Assembly (NCBI GenBank): GCA_947044405.1 | Contig: CAMRHE010000028.1 | Span: 6,677,001-6,741,000 of the forward strand | From: Leptodactylus fallax | Taxonomy: Eukaryota > Chordata > Amphibia > Anura > Leptodactylidae | Direction: 5' to 3' | DNA: 64,000 nt | In this document: positions 35,314-45,529 of the stretch, piece by piece | Numbering within the stretch: position 1 is the first letter of the stretch | Layout: each line of letters begins with the position of its first letter | The notes under the pieces: model-generated | What the model saw: the letters and a program-made list of their open reading frames with translations, nothing else | The model's database searches: none | What the model was told of the DNA's origin: nothing | Program-made: the position numbers and the translations under genes

Positions 35314-35639
35314 TTAAAGGGGTTGTGCCATTATGGACACTTATCCTCTATCCACAGGACATGGGATAAGTGTCCAATCGCTGTGATCAGGAGGACAGGG
35401 GACTGAAAGCCCCCTAAGGCCTCCTTGTGAATAAAACACCAGTGCACTTGTGCGACTGGGCGCTCCATTCGCTCCATGTCTGCAGCCCCATAGAAGTGAA
35501 TGGGGTTCTGGTCACACAAGTGCACTGGCGCTCCATTTACAAAGAGGCCTCCAGCAATTGGGCTCCCAGAGATCTGACACTTGCCGTCTGTCCTGTAGAT
35601 AGGGGATTAGTGTCCATAAAGGCATAATCAATCCTTTAA
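35314..35639. mobile_element. T2/Kolobok-like MITE with TTAA at both ends (326 bp)
   Basis: TTAA is at 35314-35317 and 35636-35639. The left end AAAGGGGTTGTGCCATTATG and the right end's complement, AAAGGATTGATTATGCC, then share GGACACT(T/A)ATCC over about 70 bp of inverted repeat. Both inner arms also contain CAAGTGCACTGG/CCAGTGCACTTG words. Confidence 0.8.
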
Positions 35640-36119
35640 CTCTCTTTAATCTAACTTACCTGTGAAAACGTGTTATAAATCCTGTACAGGTGACCTGGCG
35701 AGTTCTGTAATAAGGATATGAAGCTGCAGCTGATACAGAGGAGCGCAGCTACAAGAAAGTAATAAACATAAGAAACAGGTCAGTGAAGTCACATAAAGGA
35801 CACATTTATATTGTAAAGGACGTTTCTATTAGTGCCAGTTAAATGTTTTATTAAAGACATTTGGTCTGTTAAGAAATGTCCGACTCATTATGTAATGGTA
35901 TAAAAGGGCGCTGCTTGATTCATTTATTTTCACAGAAATAAATCTGTTGTGAAAGAGGCCAATTTGTTGTATTATTAGCATATTACACATAAAATTACCT
36001 TCATTATTCCTTTCTATACAAGCAGCAGGCATATATCCTTCTGGAGGGCTCACTGGCAGGACAGGTGAGGGCACAGGGTGGTGATATAGGTTTATACTCC
36101 AAATGACCTACTTTTAAAA
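35640..36119. other. Unassigned non-coding DNA
   Basis: No recognisable feature. Confidence 0.5.
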
Positions 36120-36661
36120 ACAAGTTTTTATGTTAAACAGATTTTCTAAGAATTTCCTGTGTCACTAACATTATATACTGTATATTTTTACTATATCCTG
36201 CAATTTTCACTTTGGCCCCTATGCCTAATACTAGACTGACACTTGCCAATTCTGTAAGGGTTTTCTTCACAGCTGTCACCTCATTTACATCTCAGACAGG
36301 ATTATAATAGAGGATAATCCCTCTATAGATAACACCACTGCCCCATCATTACAGAACTACTGACAATAGATGATGTCACAGCTTATCGCCTCCCTCTCCC
36401 TGAACAGGGAATGTCTAGAAAACTCTCCCATAGACATCAGTGAGTCGGCTCCAGTCTATTGCTGCCTTTGGCCATGAGACTGCTGTAAAACATATCACTA
36501 AATGCTGTTAACAGAGCAGAAGGGAAGCTCAAGCAAGATGGCCGTCCCCATAATCCTGTACAAAAAAAAAAAAAAAAAATGTACAATCAGAAAATAAAAA
36601 ACAGATAAAGTGGTAGATTTTAATAAATACATTTTAAAAATTGGTGACACATTCCCTTTAA
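36120..36661. mobile_element. T2/Kolobok-like MITE
   Basis: The right end GGTGACACATTCCCTTTAA has TTAA at 36658-36661. The left limit is set by the TTTTTATGTTAAACAGATTT text and is approximate. The body is shared with 11310-11790, and the right end with 22440-22573. It contains an 18-base A run near 36563. Confidence 0.65.
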
Positions 36662-36924
36662 GGAGGACTTTTCCTATCCTCTAACCCCTGTAGTGCTATA
36701 TATCTTTACAGCTCTTGCTCTGCAGAATCCTACAATGTGTTTCCCTATAGATCGGCATCATTTCATGGCACAAGTAGTTACTTGACTATAAATCCAAAAA
36801 TGTTCTATGGGTTATTTCTAAAGATTCATTTAGTTTCAGGTTTGGATTGTTCAGAAAAATAAGTGTAGTACCGTGTTAACCAGAAAAAAATAACATGAAA
36901 TATTTGTGTAAAAAAAAAAACATG
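36662..36924. other. Unassigned non-coding DNA
   Basis: Nothing recognisable; A-rich at its end. Confidence 0.45.
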
Positions 36925-37060
36925 AAATATCGAATTAAAAGTTAAACAATTTGACAATATATAAACATTGTGTAAATTTTGTAGAGTTTTAAAGATTTCC
37001 TTTAACCATCTTCATGGTGACAGTCTGGATCACTTTCCATTGGATACGACCATGAAACCA
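36925..37060. mobile_element. Half of the 30092-type palindromic MITE
   Basis: AAAAGTTAAACAATTTG, then GTAGAGTTTTAAAGATTTCC, TTAACCATCTTCATGGTGAC and TTGGATACGACCATGAAACC match the left arm of 30092-30581. The copy is cut off where the next MITE begins at a TTAA. Confidence 0.7.
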
Positions 37061-37061
37061 C

Positions 37062-37403
37062 TTAAGGCTGAAGCCCCATGTGGCAAAAACCGTGGCTTTT
37101 TACAGCCCCTGCTAAGTGGATGGAATTCTAGCAAATCCCATCCACAAATTGCAGAAAAATATGTGCAGTGGAGATGCTGCGATTTCCAAAACCTTTGCGT
37201 TTTTGGAAATCACAGCATGTCAATTATACCTATGGAAATGCTGGTGGTTTCCCTATACGTATAATTGAAGCAGAAAGTCCGCAGAGGAAGACTCTGCAGA
37301 CCTTCTGTAAAAAGCGCTGCGGGAAAAAACGTGATGTGTTTCCCAGTGGTTTTTCTGGCAGTGCTTTTTAGCTGCAGCCCGCCATTTTGGGCCTTAGCCT
37401 TAA
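37062..37403. mobile_element. CCCCACGTAGCG-family MITE, copy 2, TTAA at both ends
   Basis: The best-bounded copy: TTAAGGCTGAAGCCCCATGT at the left (TTAA 37062-37065) and GGGCCTTAGCCTTAA at the right (TTAA 37400-37403). It has the same internal modules as copy 1. The TTAA at both ends suggests a TTAA-targeting transposase family. Confidence 0.78.
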
Positions 37404-37880
37404 AAATTATTTGCAAATACATTCACAGACAGCAGTTCTATATCCTCACTGTCCCATTGTGCAGCATTTGCTTGGCTTTATTTTACTTGCTGATCCTTGT
37501 ATCACTGTTATTTACATGCAGTGAATCTGTGAAAAAACTACAGTTCCCATGATGCATCTGCCTGTTCTCACTCTCTGTGTTTGCTGCTCACAGGGCGAAG
37601 GTCAGCTTCCAAATAAAACGTCACAGTATCATGTGACCTCAGATGTGGGAGAGATTTATTACCTGTGATTTCATTGCAGCGAAGAGTGGAGAAGGGAGGG
37701 GGTACAGAGAGTGAGAGCGGGCAGATGAATCATGGGAAGTGTAGTTTGTTCACAGATTCAGTGCATGTAAATATCAGTGATAAAAGGAGCAGCAAGTAAA
37801 ATAAAGCCAAGCAAAGGCTGCACAAGTGAGTATTTAGCATTGTTGTGGATGGATTTGCAAATAATTTTTGGAAGCTGGAT
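37404..37880. mobile_element. Foldback element with ~150-bp arms
   Basis: The left arm (37404-37556) and right arm (37729-37880) are imperfect reverse complements, for example AAATTATTTGCAAATACATT against GATTTGCAAATAATTTTTGG, and TTTGCTTGGCTTTATTTTAC against AAAATAAAGCCAAGCAAAGG. The centre near 37640 is unique. The left end abuts the TTAA of the preceding MITE, which may have inserted at its edge. Similar hydrophobic peptides can be read from each arm on opposite strands, an effect of the palindrome and not a gene. Confidence 0.82.
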
Positions 37881-38584
37881 AAGGCCATATGTATGGAAAC
37901 ACCACAAAAAAAGAAGCTGCAGGAAAAAAATGCCGTGGAAACAGCAGGAAAATTTTTTTTTTTTTTTTTTTTTTGCCACCCCCATGCAATTTTTTGATCA
38001 GTTTTCACAATGAATTCTCTATTTTCCACATGGAGTTCCTGAGGCTGTCAGCTATATGTTATCTCTGCTCTTACATAGGACTGCAGGTGAATTTATGGCA
38101 TTATTGTACCTTAGAAAATCCAGCCCCACTGAAAGAAACGACACACTCAGCTCTGCTACATCTAAGTGCATCACCAGGTTTAATATTTTGGTATAGTTGT
38201 AATGTAATCTTATGTCCAAGTACACAACTGTTGCCTCCAGATACATCATAAAGGCTCTCTAGGCCGGGATGAATCGCAGCAGGATTAATCACAGGTCCAC
38301 CTCTTAGCCGCCATGTAGCGACATGTGAAATGATGGCGTTAGTTGATCTCGTATTCATTGCCTGCCGGAGTCACTACATTACTGCACTAATACTATTCGC
38401 AGCCACGGCCGGGCTCTCTGCCTCTAAAGGGGATATTTATGAACATATAAAAGAGGCCAGACTATGGAAATTTACTAACTGAGGCTCCGTCTGTCACAGT
38501 CCCTAACTATGGATTGTGAAGGCGGCTCTCTACATGGCCGTGTGTCCAGAACACTTTACAAATAAAGTTGTACAAGCCAAATAT
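37881..38584. other. Unassigned non-coding DNA
   Basis: T-run at 37952-37974. No gene. Confidence 0.5.
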
Positions 38585-38885
38585 TTGGGTCAGATTTATT
38601 AAAACTGTCTCAAATAAGAATACTCTCTTTGTTGCCCATAGCAACCAATCACCGCACAGCTTCTATTTTTCAAGAGCAGAATCTTAAGTGAAAGCTGCGT
38701 TGTGATTGGTTGCTATCCTTCTCTGTCAAACTATACCAGGGAAACTGGTAAAAGAAAACCCATCACAACCAATCACAGCGCAGCTTTCATTTCAGATTCT
38801 GCCCTTGAAAAATAAAAGCTGTGCAGTGATTGGATACTAAGATATTTTTCTTATTTTAGACAGTTTTTATAAACCTGTCCCATAA
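38585..38885. mobile_element. Palindromic MITE with CAACCAATCA arms
   Basis: The left arm runs from TTATTAAAACTGTCTCAAAT through GCAACCAATCACCGCACAGC. The right arm runs through AGCTGTGCAGTGATTGGATA to AGACAGTTTTTATAAACCTG. Between them is a second inverted pair (GCTGCGTTGTGATTGGTTGC / CAACCAATCACAGCGCAGCT). The CCAAT-like words occur four times. No target duplication was assigned. Confidence 0.7.
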
Positions 38886-39351
38886 TGTATATCTTCTCCT
38901 GAGAAAGCTGGGTGACAAATAATTACACTACCATAATTGTGCAGAATGCAAAACTATCAAGGTAGCAGACCTAGCAGCAGTTATGGGGCCTGACAACTAA
39001 ATGTTCCTCCATTACTGGGACATCATAATACCTGCATTATAATTACTTTCTTCATATGCTGTGATGTCTGACTACATTTATATCTTCATCAGGTGTCCGC
39101 AGATCTGTCAGAAATCACCAGAGGAAAAAACTGCAAGCCCTACAGTTTTGTTCAGGGATTTTATTTAAAAAAAAATAAATAAAAATGGACAGACCCCCTT
39201 ATGGTCAATGGGGTCCCTCGGGCTCCATTATCTTTATCTGTTGTACATTTTTCTTTTTGAGAGAATGGAAATCAAAATGCAGATGTGAATGGGTCACAGT
39301 ATACACAGTAATCTGTGTGTGTATAGCTGTGCTATGATTTTATAGTCCATA
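38886..39351. other. Unassigned non-coding DNA
   Basis: No recognisable feature. Confidence 0.5.
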
Positions 39352-39755
39352 TTATCCCTGCACTGTGACAGCACCGTATGTATTATCCCTGCACTGTGAC
39401 ATCACCGTGTGTGTTATCCCTGCACTGTGACATCACCGTGTGTGTTATCCCTGCACTGTAACATCACTATGTGTGTTATCCCTGTACTGTGACATCACCG
39501 TGTATATTATTTCTGTACTGTGACGTCACTGTGTGTATTATTTCTGTACTGTGACATCACTGAGTGTATTATCTCTGTACTGGGACATCACTGTGTGTGT
39601 TATCCCTGCACTATGACATCACCGTGTGTGTTATCCCTGCACTGTGACATCACTGTGTGTATTATCTCTGTACTGTGACATCACTGTGTTATCCCTGCAC
39701 TGTGACATCACTGTGTATATTATCTCTGTCTGTCTCCCCTGCACTGTGACATCAA
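39352..39755. repeat. Minisatellite, ~31-33 bp unit
   Basis: About 13 copies built from TTATCCCTGCACTGTGACAT and CACCGTGTGTG, with variant TATTTCTGTACTG copies in the middle. The units are contiguous with no spacers. Confidence 0.92.
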
Positions 39756-40260
39756 TAAATGTACACCTTTGACATTCTGAACTTGCTGCTTAAAGTGGTC
39801 ATGGTAGAGTGGGGCCCCATTACAAATTTGGCTATGGGGATCCATAGTTACTTTTTATGCTCCTACATATCAGCTAGTCCTGCTGAAAGGGGGGCCACTA
39901 AAGGCCCCTATGGCTTGTGACCATTATGATGTTTAATATTAATTGTATAGCAGTTTTATTAGACTTGCTATAGCACTAACCCCTTGCCCGCATCGGCCGT
40001 ACTATTATAATGGTTGTTGGCACATTAAACATGAGGCCCACTCAAGAGCTGAGAGGGTACCAGAGCCAGCAGGTCTCCGCTGATTTCGGGCATTAACCCA
40101 TCCAATGCCTGGGTCAAGTGTGACTGAGAGACATCATATTACCGATGGCATGGGCCATCTTTTACAGCATTGCCAACTCCTGTCACCTATTGATGGCTCC
40201 AAGGTCTGTCTCCCATTTGCCCAATATATGGCAATACATTAGTAAGGTTCAAGTCCACTA
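39756..40260. other. Unassigned DNA with hAT-like relic
   Basis: 39795-39920 carries GGGGCCCCATTACAA and GGGGGGCCACTAAAGGCCCC words like those at 1551. No gene. Confidence 0.35.
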
Positions 40261-40760
40261 CAGGGTTTTAAAAAAAACAAAAAAAAAACACCTTCTAAAT
40301 CACCTCCGTTTCCCTAGAATCCAAATAAAAAAAAAAACAAATACATTGGCCATTTTTGGATACAGAGATAACGAAACTACAAAACTTTTAAAGTTATTTT
40401 TCCCCTATGGTGGAAAAAATAAAAAAAAATAAAAACTGCTGTATTGCTATTTTTTCTTGGTTTTGTTTTCCCAAAAATTTGACTAAAAAGCGATTGTGTG
40501 AAACTTTCCCTAAAATGGTATAAATAAAAGTAGATTTGGCCCTGCAAAGAAACACACCCTATGTAGCCCACTATACAGAAATATAAAAAAAGTTACAGGT
40601 GTCAGAATATGGCGACTCGAAAAAAGTTTTTTTTTTTTTAATTTGTTTTTTTTAAGGCGTTAAAACAAAAACTATATAAATAAAGTTTTCAAAAGCGCCA
40701 CAAATTATATTTCTTATTGGTGGGTGTGGCTACGATTTTACTACTTTAAATTAATTCTAA
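40261..40760. repeat. A/T-rich low-complexity repeat
   Basis: Many A and T runs, and GTCAGAATATGGCGACTCG followed by GGCGTTAAAACAAAAACTAT. Possibly a decayed MITE. No coding potential. Confidence 0.4.
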
Positions 40761-41449
40761 AGTGTTAAGCAGTAAACATGTCAGAAGATGAGAACGAGCC
40801 AAATTTACAGGATAAAAGTGCAGCTAAAGTAGAAGTGAAGAACAGTATCCCTGCCCACACAACAGTGGCAATGCTGACAATAAGTGAATATATGGTGCTG
40901 CAGCGACACCCTGTGGCCACATTGTGATAAGACAACACTAAGAATTCGTGAACAAGAAAGAATCTTTTCTTCAATGGCGCATAGTCAGGATTCCTAAAGA
41001 TCTTCCATTAATACATTGTACGATGAGTCTTTATGTCTAAAGTTTTTCACATTTGCCAGTTTTCTTTAGTTCCAATTCAAGTCTAATCTTAATGCACATG
41101 CATTTTTTGGGGGCCAAAAACACACTATGTAATCCCAGGCTAATTGTGTCTAAGTTTTGGACAAATTCTGTATTTCGTTGGTTCCACACACTCAGTGTCG
41201 AGAATAGTGGTGCTCCGACCAAATCCAATTATGTAAAGATCACTGCACACACCAGATGGTTGAAGTGAAAGTAGCAGATTATATATTAGATATCACAATG
41301 CCGTAACAAATAGCTTTCCGTATTGATATGTAGAATCAGGGATTTGCTTTGTGCAACGTTTCGATCAAACAGTTGAGCTTCATCAGGCTTGATCCCATTG
41401 GTGATTCAGTAGTAGGCTTATGTGGCGTTGGTGTTATGTTGCGCCGTGT
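40761..41449. other. Unassigned non-coding DNA
   Basis: The phrase CAACGTTTCGATCAAACAGT at about 41356 looks like a repeat motif but I cannot name it. No gene. Confidence 0.4.
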
Positions 41450-41662
41450 TCTTCATCGTTTATATCTGCTGTGGGACCCGAACAACGGAGAGCCCGCCCG
41501 CTAAAACAGCAGTTACCCTCGGACACCATATAGTATAATGGGGTGTGGCGGGTTTCCACCGGTTTTATACTGAAACCGGCGAAGAGAAAAGTCCTGCACT
41601 GAGGAATTTCAGCAGGATCTGTAACGCAGTCTCTTACTGAGACTCAGATGTGAATGTAGCCT
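41450..41662. repeat. Decayed MITE (TGTGAATGTAGCCTAA end)
   Basis: It contains GTGGGACCCGAACAACGGAG, ATAATGGGGTGTGGCGGGTT and the end CAGATGTGAATGTAGCCTAA. The layout matches 61291-61485 (CCGTTGGGTTTCCGCC, GATGTGAACCTAGTCTAA). Confidence 0.5.
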
Positions 41663-41742
41663 AAATCTCGCCATTGTGATTTCAAAAACCTGTGTTTTTT
41701 GTTTTTTTTACGTGTGAAAATGCAGCATGTTTTCCCCATAGA

Positions 41743-41865
41743 CTTAGGCCCCACATTGCAGAAATACAGATTTTTTTTGTTGCAGATTCTGCTGCGTTTT
41801 TTTGAGCCAGCAAAATCTGCAACAAAAAAAAGCCGTGTTTCTGCAACTTTGTGCCTTAACCTTAA
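41743..41865. repeat. Palindromic MITE (TTGAGCC family)
   Basis: CCCCACATTGCAGAAATACA and its inverted partner GTGTTTCTGCAACTTTGTGC frame TTGTTGCAGATTCTGCTGCG. Same family as 16330-16605. Confidence 0.6.
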
Positions 41866-42123
41866 AGGGTTTTTTTTTTTTTTTCTAAAAGGTCTGCTAG
41901 TGCTATTAACGTGTTAATAAGTGCACACAAATACCTTTAGTGGGGTTTTGAGTGATTTCTGTGTTTCTCTGGGAGCTCCTGGCATCCTCTGAATTTGTTT
42001 ACATGGTGTGACTTCCTGCTCTCTTAGCCTACAACTTCCAAGATGCAAAGCTCCATCTGAAAGTAGCTTTTTTTTTTTTCTCTTCTTCAAATTCAACCCA
42101 GGAACACACACAAAAATCTACCA

Positions 42124-42420
42124 TAAGGCTAAGGCCCCACGTAGCGGACCGCAGCCAAAGAAAAAAATGCAGAGGAGACACATTGTGGTTTTTCCCGCAG
42201 TGCTTTTCACAGAAAATCTTTCTATTACACCTATACAGAAAACGCCAGCATTTCCATCGGTATAATTGATATGCTGCGATTTACAATTTTTTTGAAACCA
42301 TAGCGTTTCCGCTTTGGATTTTTTCCCGCAATGTGTAGATAGGATTAGCCAGAATCCCATCCACTTTGCAAGTACTGTAAAACGTGACGTTTTTGAAACG
42401 TGGGGATCGGGCCAAAATGC
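42124..42420. mobile_element. CCCCACGTAGCG-family MITE, copy 3
   Basis: It begins TAAGGCTAAGGCCCCACGTA. Modules TTTTCCCGCAGTGCTTTTC, TTACACCTATACAGAAAACG and GATTAGCCAGAATCCCATCC are present. The right end is degraded (GTGGGGATCGGGCC). Confidence 0.65.
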
Positions 42421-43116
42421 CTCTTTCAGGGTAGTTTTACATCCAAGGCGTACATAGAAATCATGGGGCCGCAGAGCAAAACACAGAATTGCCCCCACTT
42501 CCAATTAATAAGTAGGGTAAAGATGTAGAGTGGTTGTAGAAATAACAGGCAGATTCATTAAGACTGGCGTTTCGTACACCAGTTTTAATAAAGGTCCCGC
42601 CAGCCACAAGGTGCGACTTATTTATCAAGAAGTTGTTTAGGCGAATTATCAAAAGCCCTGCCCATTTTGTAGGCTGGTTGACAAGACAGTCTTACAAAAT
42701 CAGGAGTGCTGACAACCATGTTACATCAGTGACATCACCAACAAATTCTCAACCAGTACTGTGTTCTCAAGGAAAACACAGAAGAGAGATTACAAAGAGA
42801 CTACTTCACGGATCGGCTCCAGACATTGCAAATTTGTAGGGGCAGATTACAAACTACAAATCTGCAGCAATATTCAATATAGTATGAAACAAATGGAACC
42901 CCATCCACATGAGCCAGAAAATGTTCAACATCCACAGCATGTCCATTCTGTTGTAGAAATGCAGCAAATCTGTAGATTTTACCCATTGGCTGGGTTCAAA
43001 AATTCTGAAGGAAATTCTTACATTTTGACATGGATTTTTTTCTTTTTTTTTCTTTCTTGAGTTGTAAAAGGTCAAATCTACAGTGCAAATCCACAGCATT
43101 CTGTTTTGCATGCAGA
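42421..43116. other. Unassigned DNA with repeat relics
   Basis: 42440-42540 has GTACATAGAAATCATGGGGC-type text of the hAT-like relic. The rest holds GCAAATCTGTAGATTTTACC / CAAATCTACAGTGCAAATCC words in both orientations, probably a decayed MITE into which the Tc1 element at 43119 inserted. Confidence 0.35.
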
Positions 43117-43118
43117 TA

Positions 43119-43329
43119 CAGTCATATGAAAAAGTTTGGGCACCCCTATTAATCTTAATCATTTTTAGTTCTAAATATTTGGGTGTTTGCAACAGCCATT
43201 TCAATTTGATATATCTAATAGCTGATGGACACAGTAATATTTCAGGATTGAAATGAGGTTTATTGTACTAACAGAAAATGTGCAATATGCATTAAACCAA
43301 AATTTGACCGGTGCAAAAATTTGGGTACC
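43119..43329. repeat. Left terminal inverted repeat of the Tc1 element
   Basis: Starts CAGTCATATGAAAAAGTTTG. The outer direct-repeat motif is at about 43129-43150 and the inner one at about 43314-43333. It is nearly identical to the complement of 44557-44767. Confidence 0.95.
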
Positions 43330-43516
43330 CTTATCATTTTATTGATTTGAATACGCCTAACTACTTTTTACTGACTTACTGAAGCACAAAATTGGTTTTG
43401 TAACCTCACTGAGCTTTGAACTTCATAGCCAGGTGTATCCAATCATGAGAAAAGGTATTTAAGGTGGCCAATTGCAAGTTGTTCTCCTATTTGAATCTCC
43501 TCTGAAGAGTGGCATC

Positions 43517-44539
43517 ATGGGCTCCTCAAAACAACTCTCAAATGATCTGAAAACAAAGATTGTTCAACATAGTTGTTCAGGGGAAGGATACAAAAAGTTG
43601 TCTCAGAGATTTAACCTGTCAGTTTCCACTGTGAGGAACATAGTAAGGAAATGGAAGACCACAGGGACAGTTCTTGTTAAGCCCAGAAGTGGCAGGCCAA
43701 GAAAAATATCAGAAAGGCAGAGAAGAAGAATGGTGAGAACAGCCAAGGACAATCCACAGACCACCTCCAAAGAGCTGCAGCATCATCTTGCTGCAGATGG
43801 TATCACTGTGCATCGGTCAACAATACAGCACACTTTGAACAAGGATAAGCTGTATGGGAGAGTGATGCGAAAGAAGCCGTTTCTGAAAGCACGCCACAAA
43901 CAGAGTCGCCTGAGGTATACAAAAGCACATTTGGACAAGCCAGCTTCATTTTGGAAGAAGGTCCTGTGGACTGATGAAACAAAGATTGAGTTGTTTGGTC
44001 ATACAAAAAGGCGTTATGCATGGCGTCAAAAAAACACAGCATTCCAAGATAAACACTTGCTACCCACTGTAAAATTTGGTGGAGGTTCCATCATGCTTTG
44101 GGGCTGTGTGGCCAATGCCGGCACCGGGAATCTTGTTAAAGTTGAGGGTCGCATGGATTCAACTCAGTATCAGCAGATTCTTGAGAATAATGTACAAGAA
44201 TCAGTGACGAATTTGAAATTACGCCGGGGATGGATATTTCAGCAAGACAATGATCCAAAACACAGCTCCAAATCTACTCAGGCATTCATGCAGAGGAACA
44301 ATTACACTGTTCTGGAATGGCCATCCCAGTCCCCAGACCTGAATATCATTGAACATCTGTGGGATAATTTGAAGCGGGCTGTCCATGCTCGGCGACCATC
44401 AAACTTAACTGAACTGGAATTGTTTTGTACAGAGGAATGGTCAAAAATACCTTCATCCAGGATCCAGGAACTCATTAAAAGCTACAGGAAGCGACTAGTG
44501 GCTGTTATTTTTGCAAAAGGAGGATCTACTAAATATTAA
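43517..44539 (+). CDS. Tc1-like transposase, intact (340 aa)
   Basis: This is the cut-and-paste transposase of the element around it. It binds the terminal direct repeats, excises the element and inserts it at TA. The ATG at 43517 (MGSSKQLSNDL) is chosen because it aligns with the usual Tc1 start and gives the family's normal length; the frame is open slightly upstream but without an ATG. Residues 1-110 form the paired-like helix-turn-helix DNA-binding region, with an AT-hook-like GRPRK at 59-63. A basic stretch around 115-130 (RVMRKKPFLKARHK) may be the nuclear signal. The catalytic triad is complete: D153 in LWTDETKIELFG, D244 in QQDNDPKH, E279 in SPDLNIIEHLW, spaced 34 residues (DD34E). 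The glycine-rich GGGSIMLWGC box (188-197) is intact. The protein ends in GGSTKY, a usual Tc1 terminus. No lesion is visible, so it could be active; expression is not shown. Confidence 0.96.
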   Translation: MGSSKQLSNDLKTKIVQHSCSGEGYKKLSQRFNLSVSTVRNIVRKWKTTGTVLVKPRSGRPRKISERQRRRMVRTAKDNPQTTSKELQHHLAADGITVHRSTIQHTLNKDKLYGRVMRKKPFLKARHKQSRLRYTKAHLDKPASFWKKVLWTDETKIELFGHTKRRYAWRQKNTAFQDKHLLPTVKFGGGSIMLWGCVANAGTGNLVKVEGRMDSTQYQQILENNVQESVTNLKLRRGWIFQQDNDPKHSSKSTQAFMQRNNYTVLEWPSQSPDLNIIEHLWDNLKRAVHARRPSNLTELELFCTEEWSKIPSSRIQELIKSYRKRLVAVIFAKGGSTKY

Positions 44540-44556
44540 TGTCACTTTTCTGTTGA

Positions 44557-44767
44557 GGTGCCCATACTTTTGCACCGGTCAAATTTTGGTTTAATGCATA
44601 TTGCACATTTTCTGTTAGTACAATAAACCTCATTTCAATCCTGAAATATTACTGTGTCCATCAGTTATTAGATATATCAAATTGAAATGGCTGTTGCAAA
44701 TACCCAAATATTTAGAACTAAAAATGATTAAGATTAATAGGGGTGCCCAAACTTTTTCATATGACTG
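44557..44767. repeat. Right terminal inverted repeat of the Tc1 element
   Basis: Ends AAACTTTTTCATATGACTG, followed by the TA duplicate. Inner direct repeat near 44557-44575, outer near 44738-44760. Confidence 0.95.
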
Positions 44768-44769
44768 TA

Positions 44770-45075
44770 TTTTCCAGTACATGTTCTGGGTTTTGAAAAC
44801 CACTTGTATCCAAGGATGCTTTAACCATCGGGAAACGGTGCATCTGCACTGGGCCCTGTGGTAGGGGGGCCCCTCAGCTGACTCATATCAAGCAGGATAA
44901 TCCCACATTTGGGGTGCTGTCCTGCTGTTCTGGGTATCAGGTAGTGTTTTTTGTCCTCAGCCTAGTTTGGGCATTAAGGCTCGATTACTTTTTTTTTTTT
45001 TTTTATATATACATTTTTCCAGGAGGTCATTCCGATTTTGTTATGTTTTACCATCATTACTGAATAAAAAGCCAT
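44770..45075. other. Unassigned non-coding DNA
   Basis: Contains GGGCCCTGTGGTAGGGGGGC, perhaps hAT-like relic text. Nothing else recognised. Confidence 0.4.
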
Positions 45076-45345
45076 TTAAGGCCGGGGCCCCACATAACGT
45101 AAATGCCACGATTTTACAGTACTTTCAAAGTAGATGGGATTCGGCTAATTCCATCCACACATTGTAGAAAAATATCTGCAGCGGAAATGCTGTGATTTCA
45201 AAAAACATTGCGTTTTTGTACATCGCAGCATGTCAGTTATACCTACGGAAATGCTGGTGTTTTCTGTATAGGTGTAATAGGGGCAGAAAGTCTGCAGAGG
45301 AAAATTCTGCAGACTTTCTGTGAAAAACGCTGGGGGAAAAACTGG
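45076..45345. mobile_element. CCCCACGTAGCG-family MITE, copy 4
   Basis: Begins TTAAGGCCGGGGCCCCACAT (TTAA 45076-45079), with GGGATTCGGCTAATTCCATC, ACATCGCAGCATGTCAG and AGTCTGCAGAGGAAAATTCT modules. The right end is cut off in AAAACGCTGGGGG. Confidence 0.75.
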
Positions 45346-45529
45346 GAGCACTAGGGGGATTTGCTAGGGGGCGTTGTATTCTGACATCCATAACTTTCTT
45401 ACTATTTTTGTTGATGGAGCTATCTGGGAGCTCTATAATTTTTATTGATACAATTTTCTATTTTCTGGGGGCTCTTTTTGAGCATTGTGGTATTTATTTT
45501 TTTATTTATAGCGTTTTGGATAGTTTGGA
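45346..45529. other. Unassigned non-coding DNA
   Basis: Short T-rich interval between two copies of the same MITE family. Confidence 0.45.

Larger units (their letters stand above)
43117..44769 (+). mobile_element. Complete Tc1-like (DD34E) transposon with intact transposase
   Basis: The 1649-bp element (43119-44767) is flanked by TA at 43117-43118 and 44768-44769, the expected target duplication. It carries 211-bp inverted terminal repeats and one intact transposase gene between them. Each repeat contains an outer and an inner copy of a AAAA(G/A)(T/A)TTGGG(C/T)ACCC motif about 180 bp apart, the IR/DR arrangement known from Sleeping Beauty-like elements, where transposase binds these direct repeats. 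Only about two mismatches separate the two repeats over some 195 bp, and the gene has no stop or frame break, so the insertion is young and may be autonomous. Compare the broken Tc1 element at 16872-19926. Confidence 0.97.

Noticed and set aside
37730..38029. Similar hydrophobic peptides on opposite strands (37265-37552 and 37730-38029)
   Set aside because: They come from the two arms of one foldback element, not from a duplicated gene.
39352..39755. CRISPR-like direct repeats
   Set aside because: The repeats are contiguous with no unique spacers, diverge gradually, and the DNA is vertebrate. It is a minisatellite.
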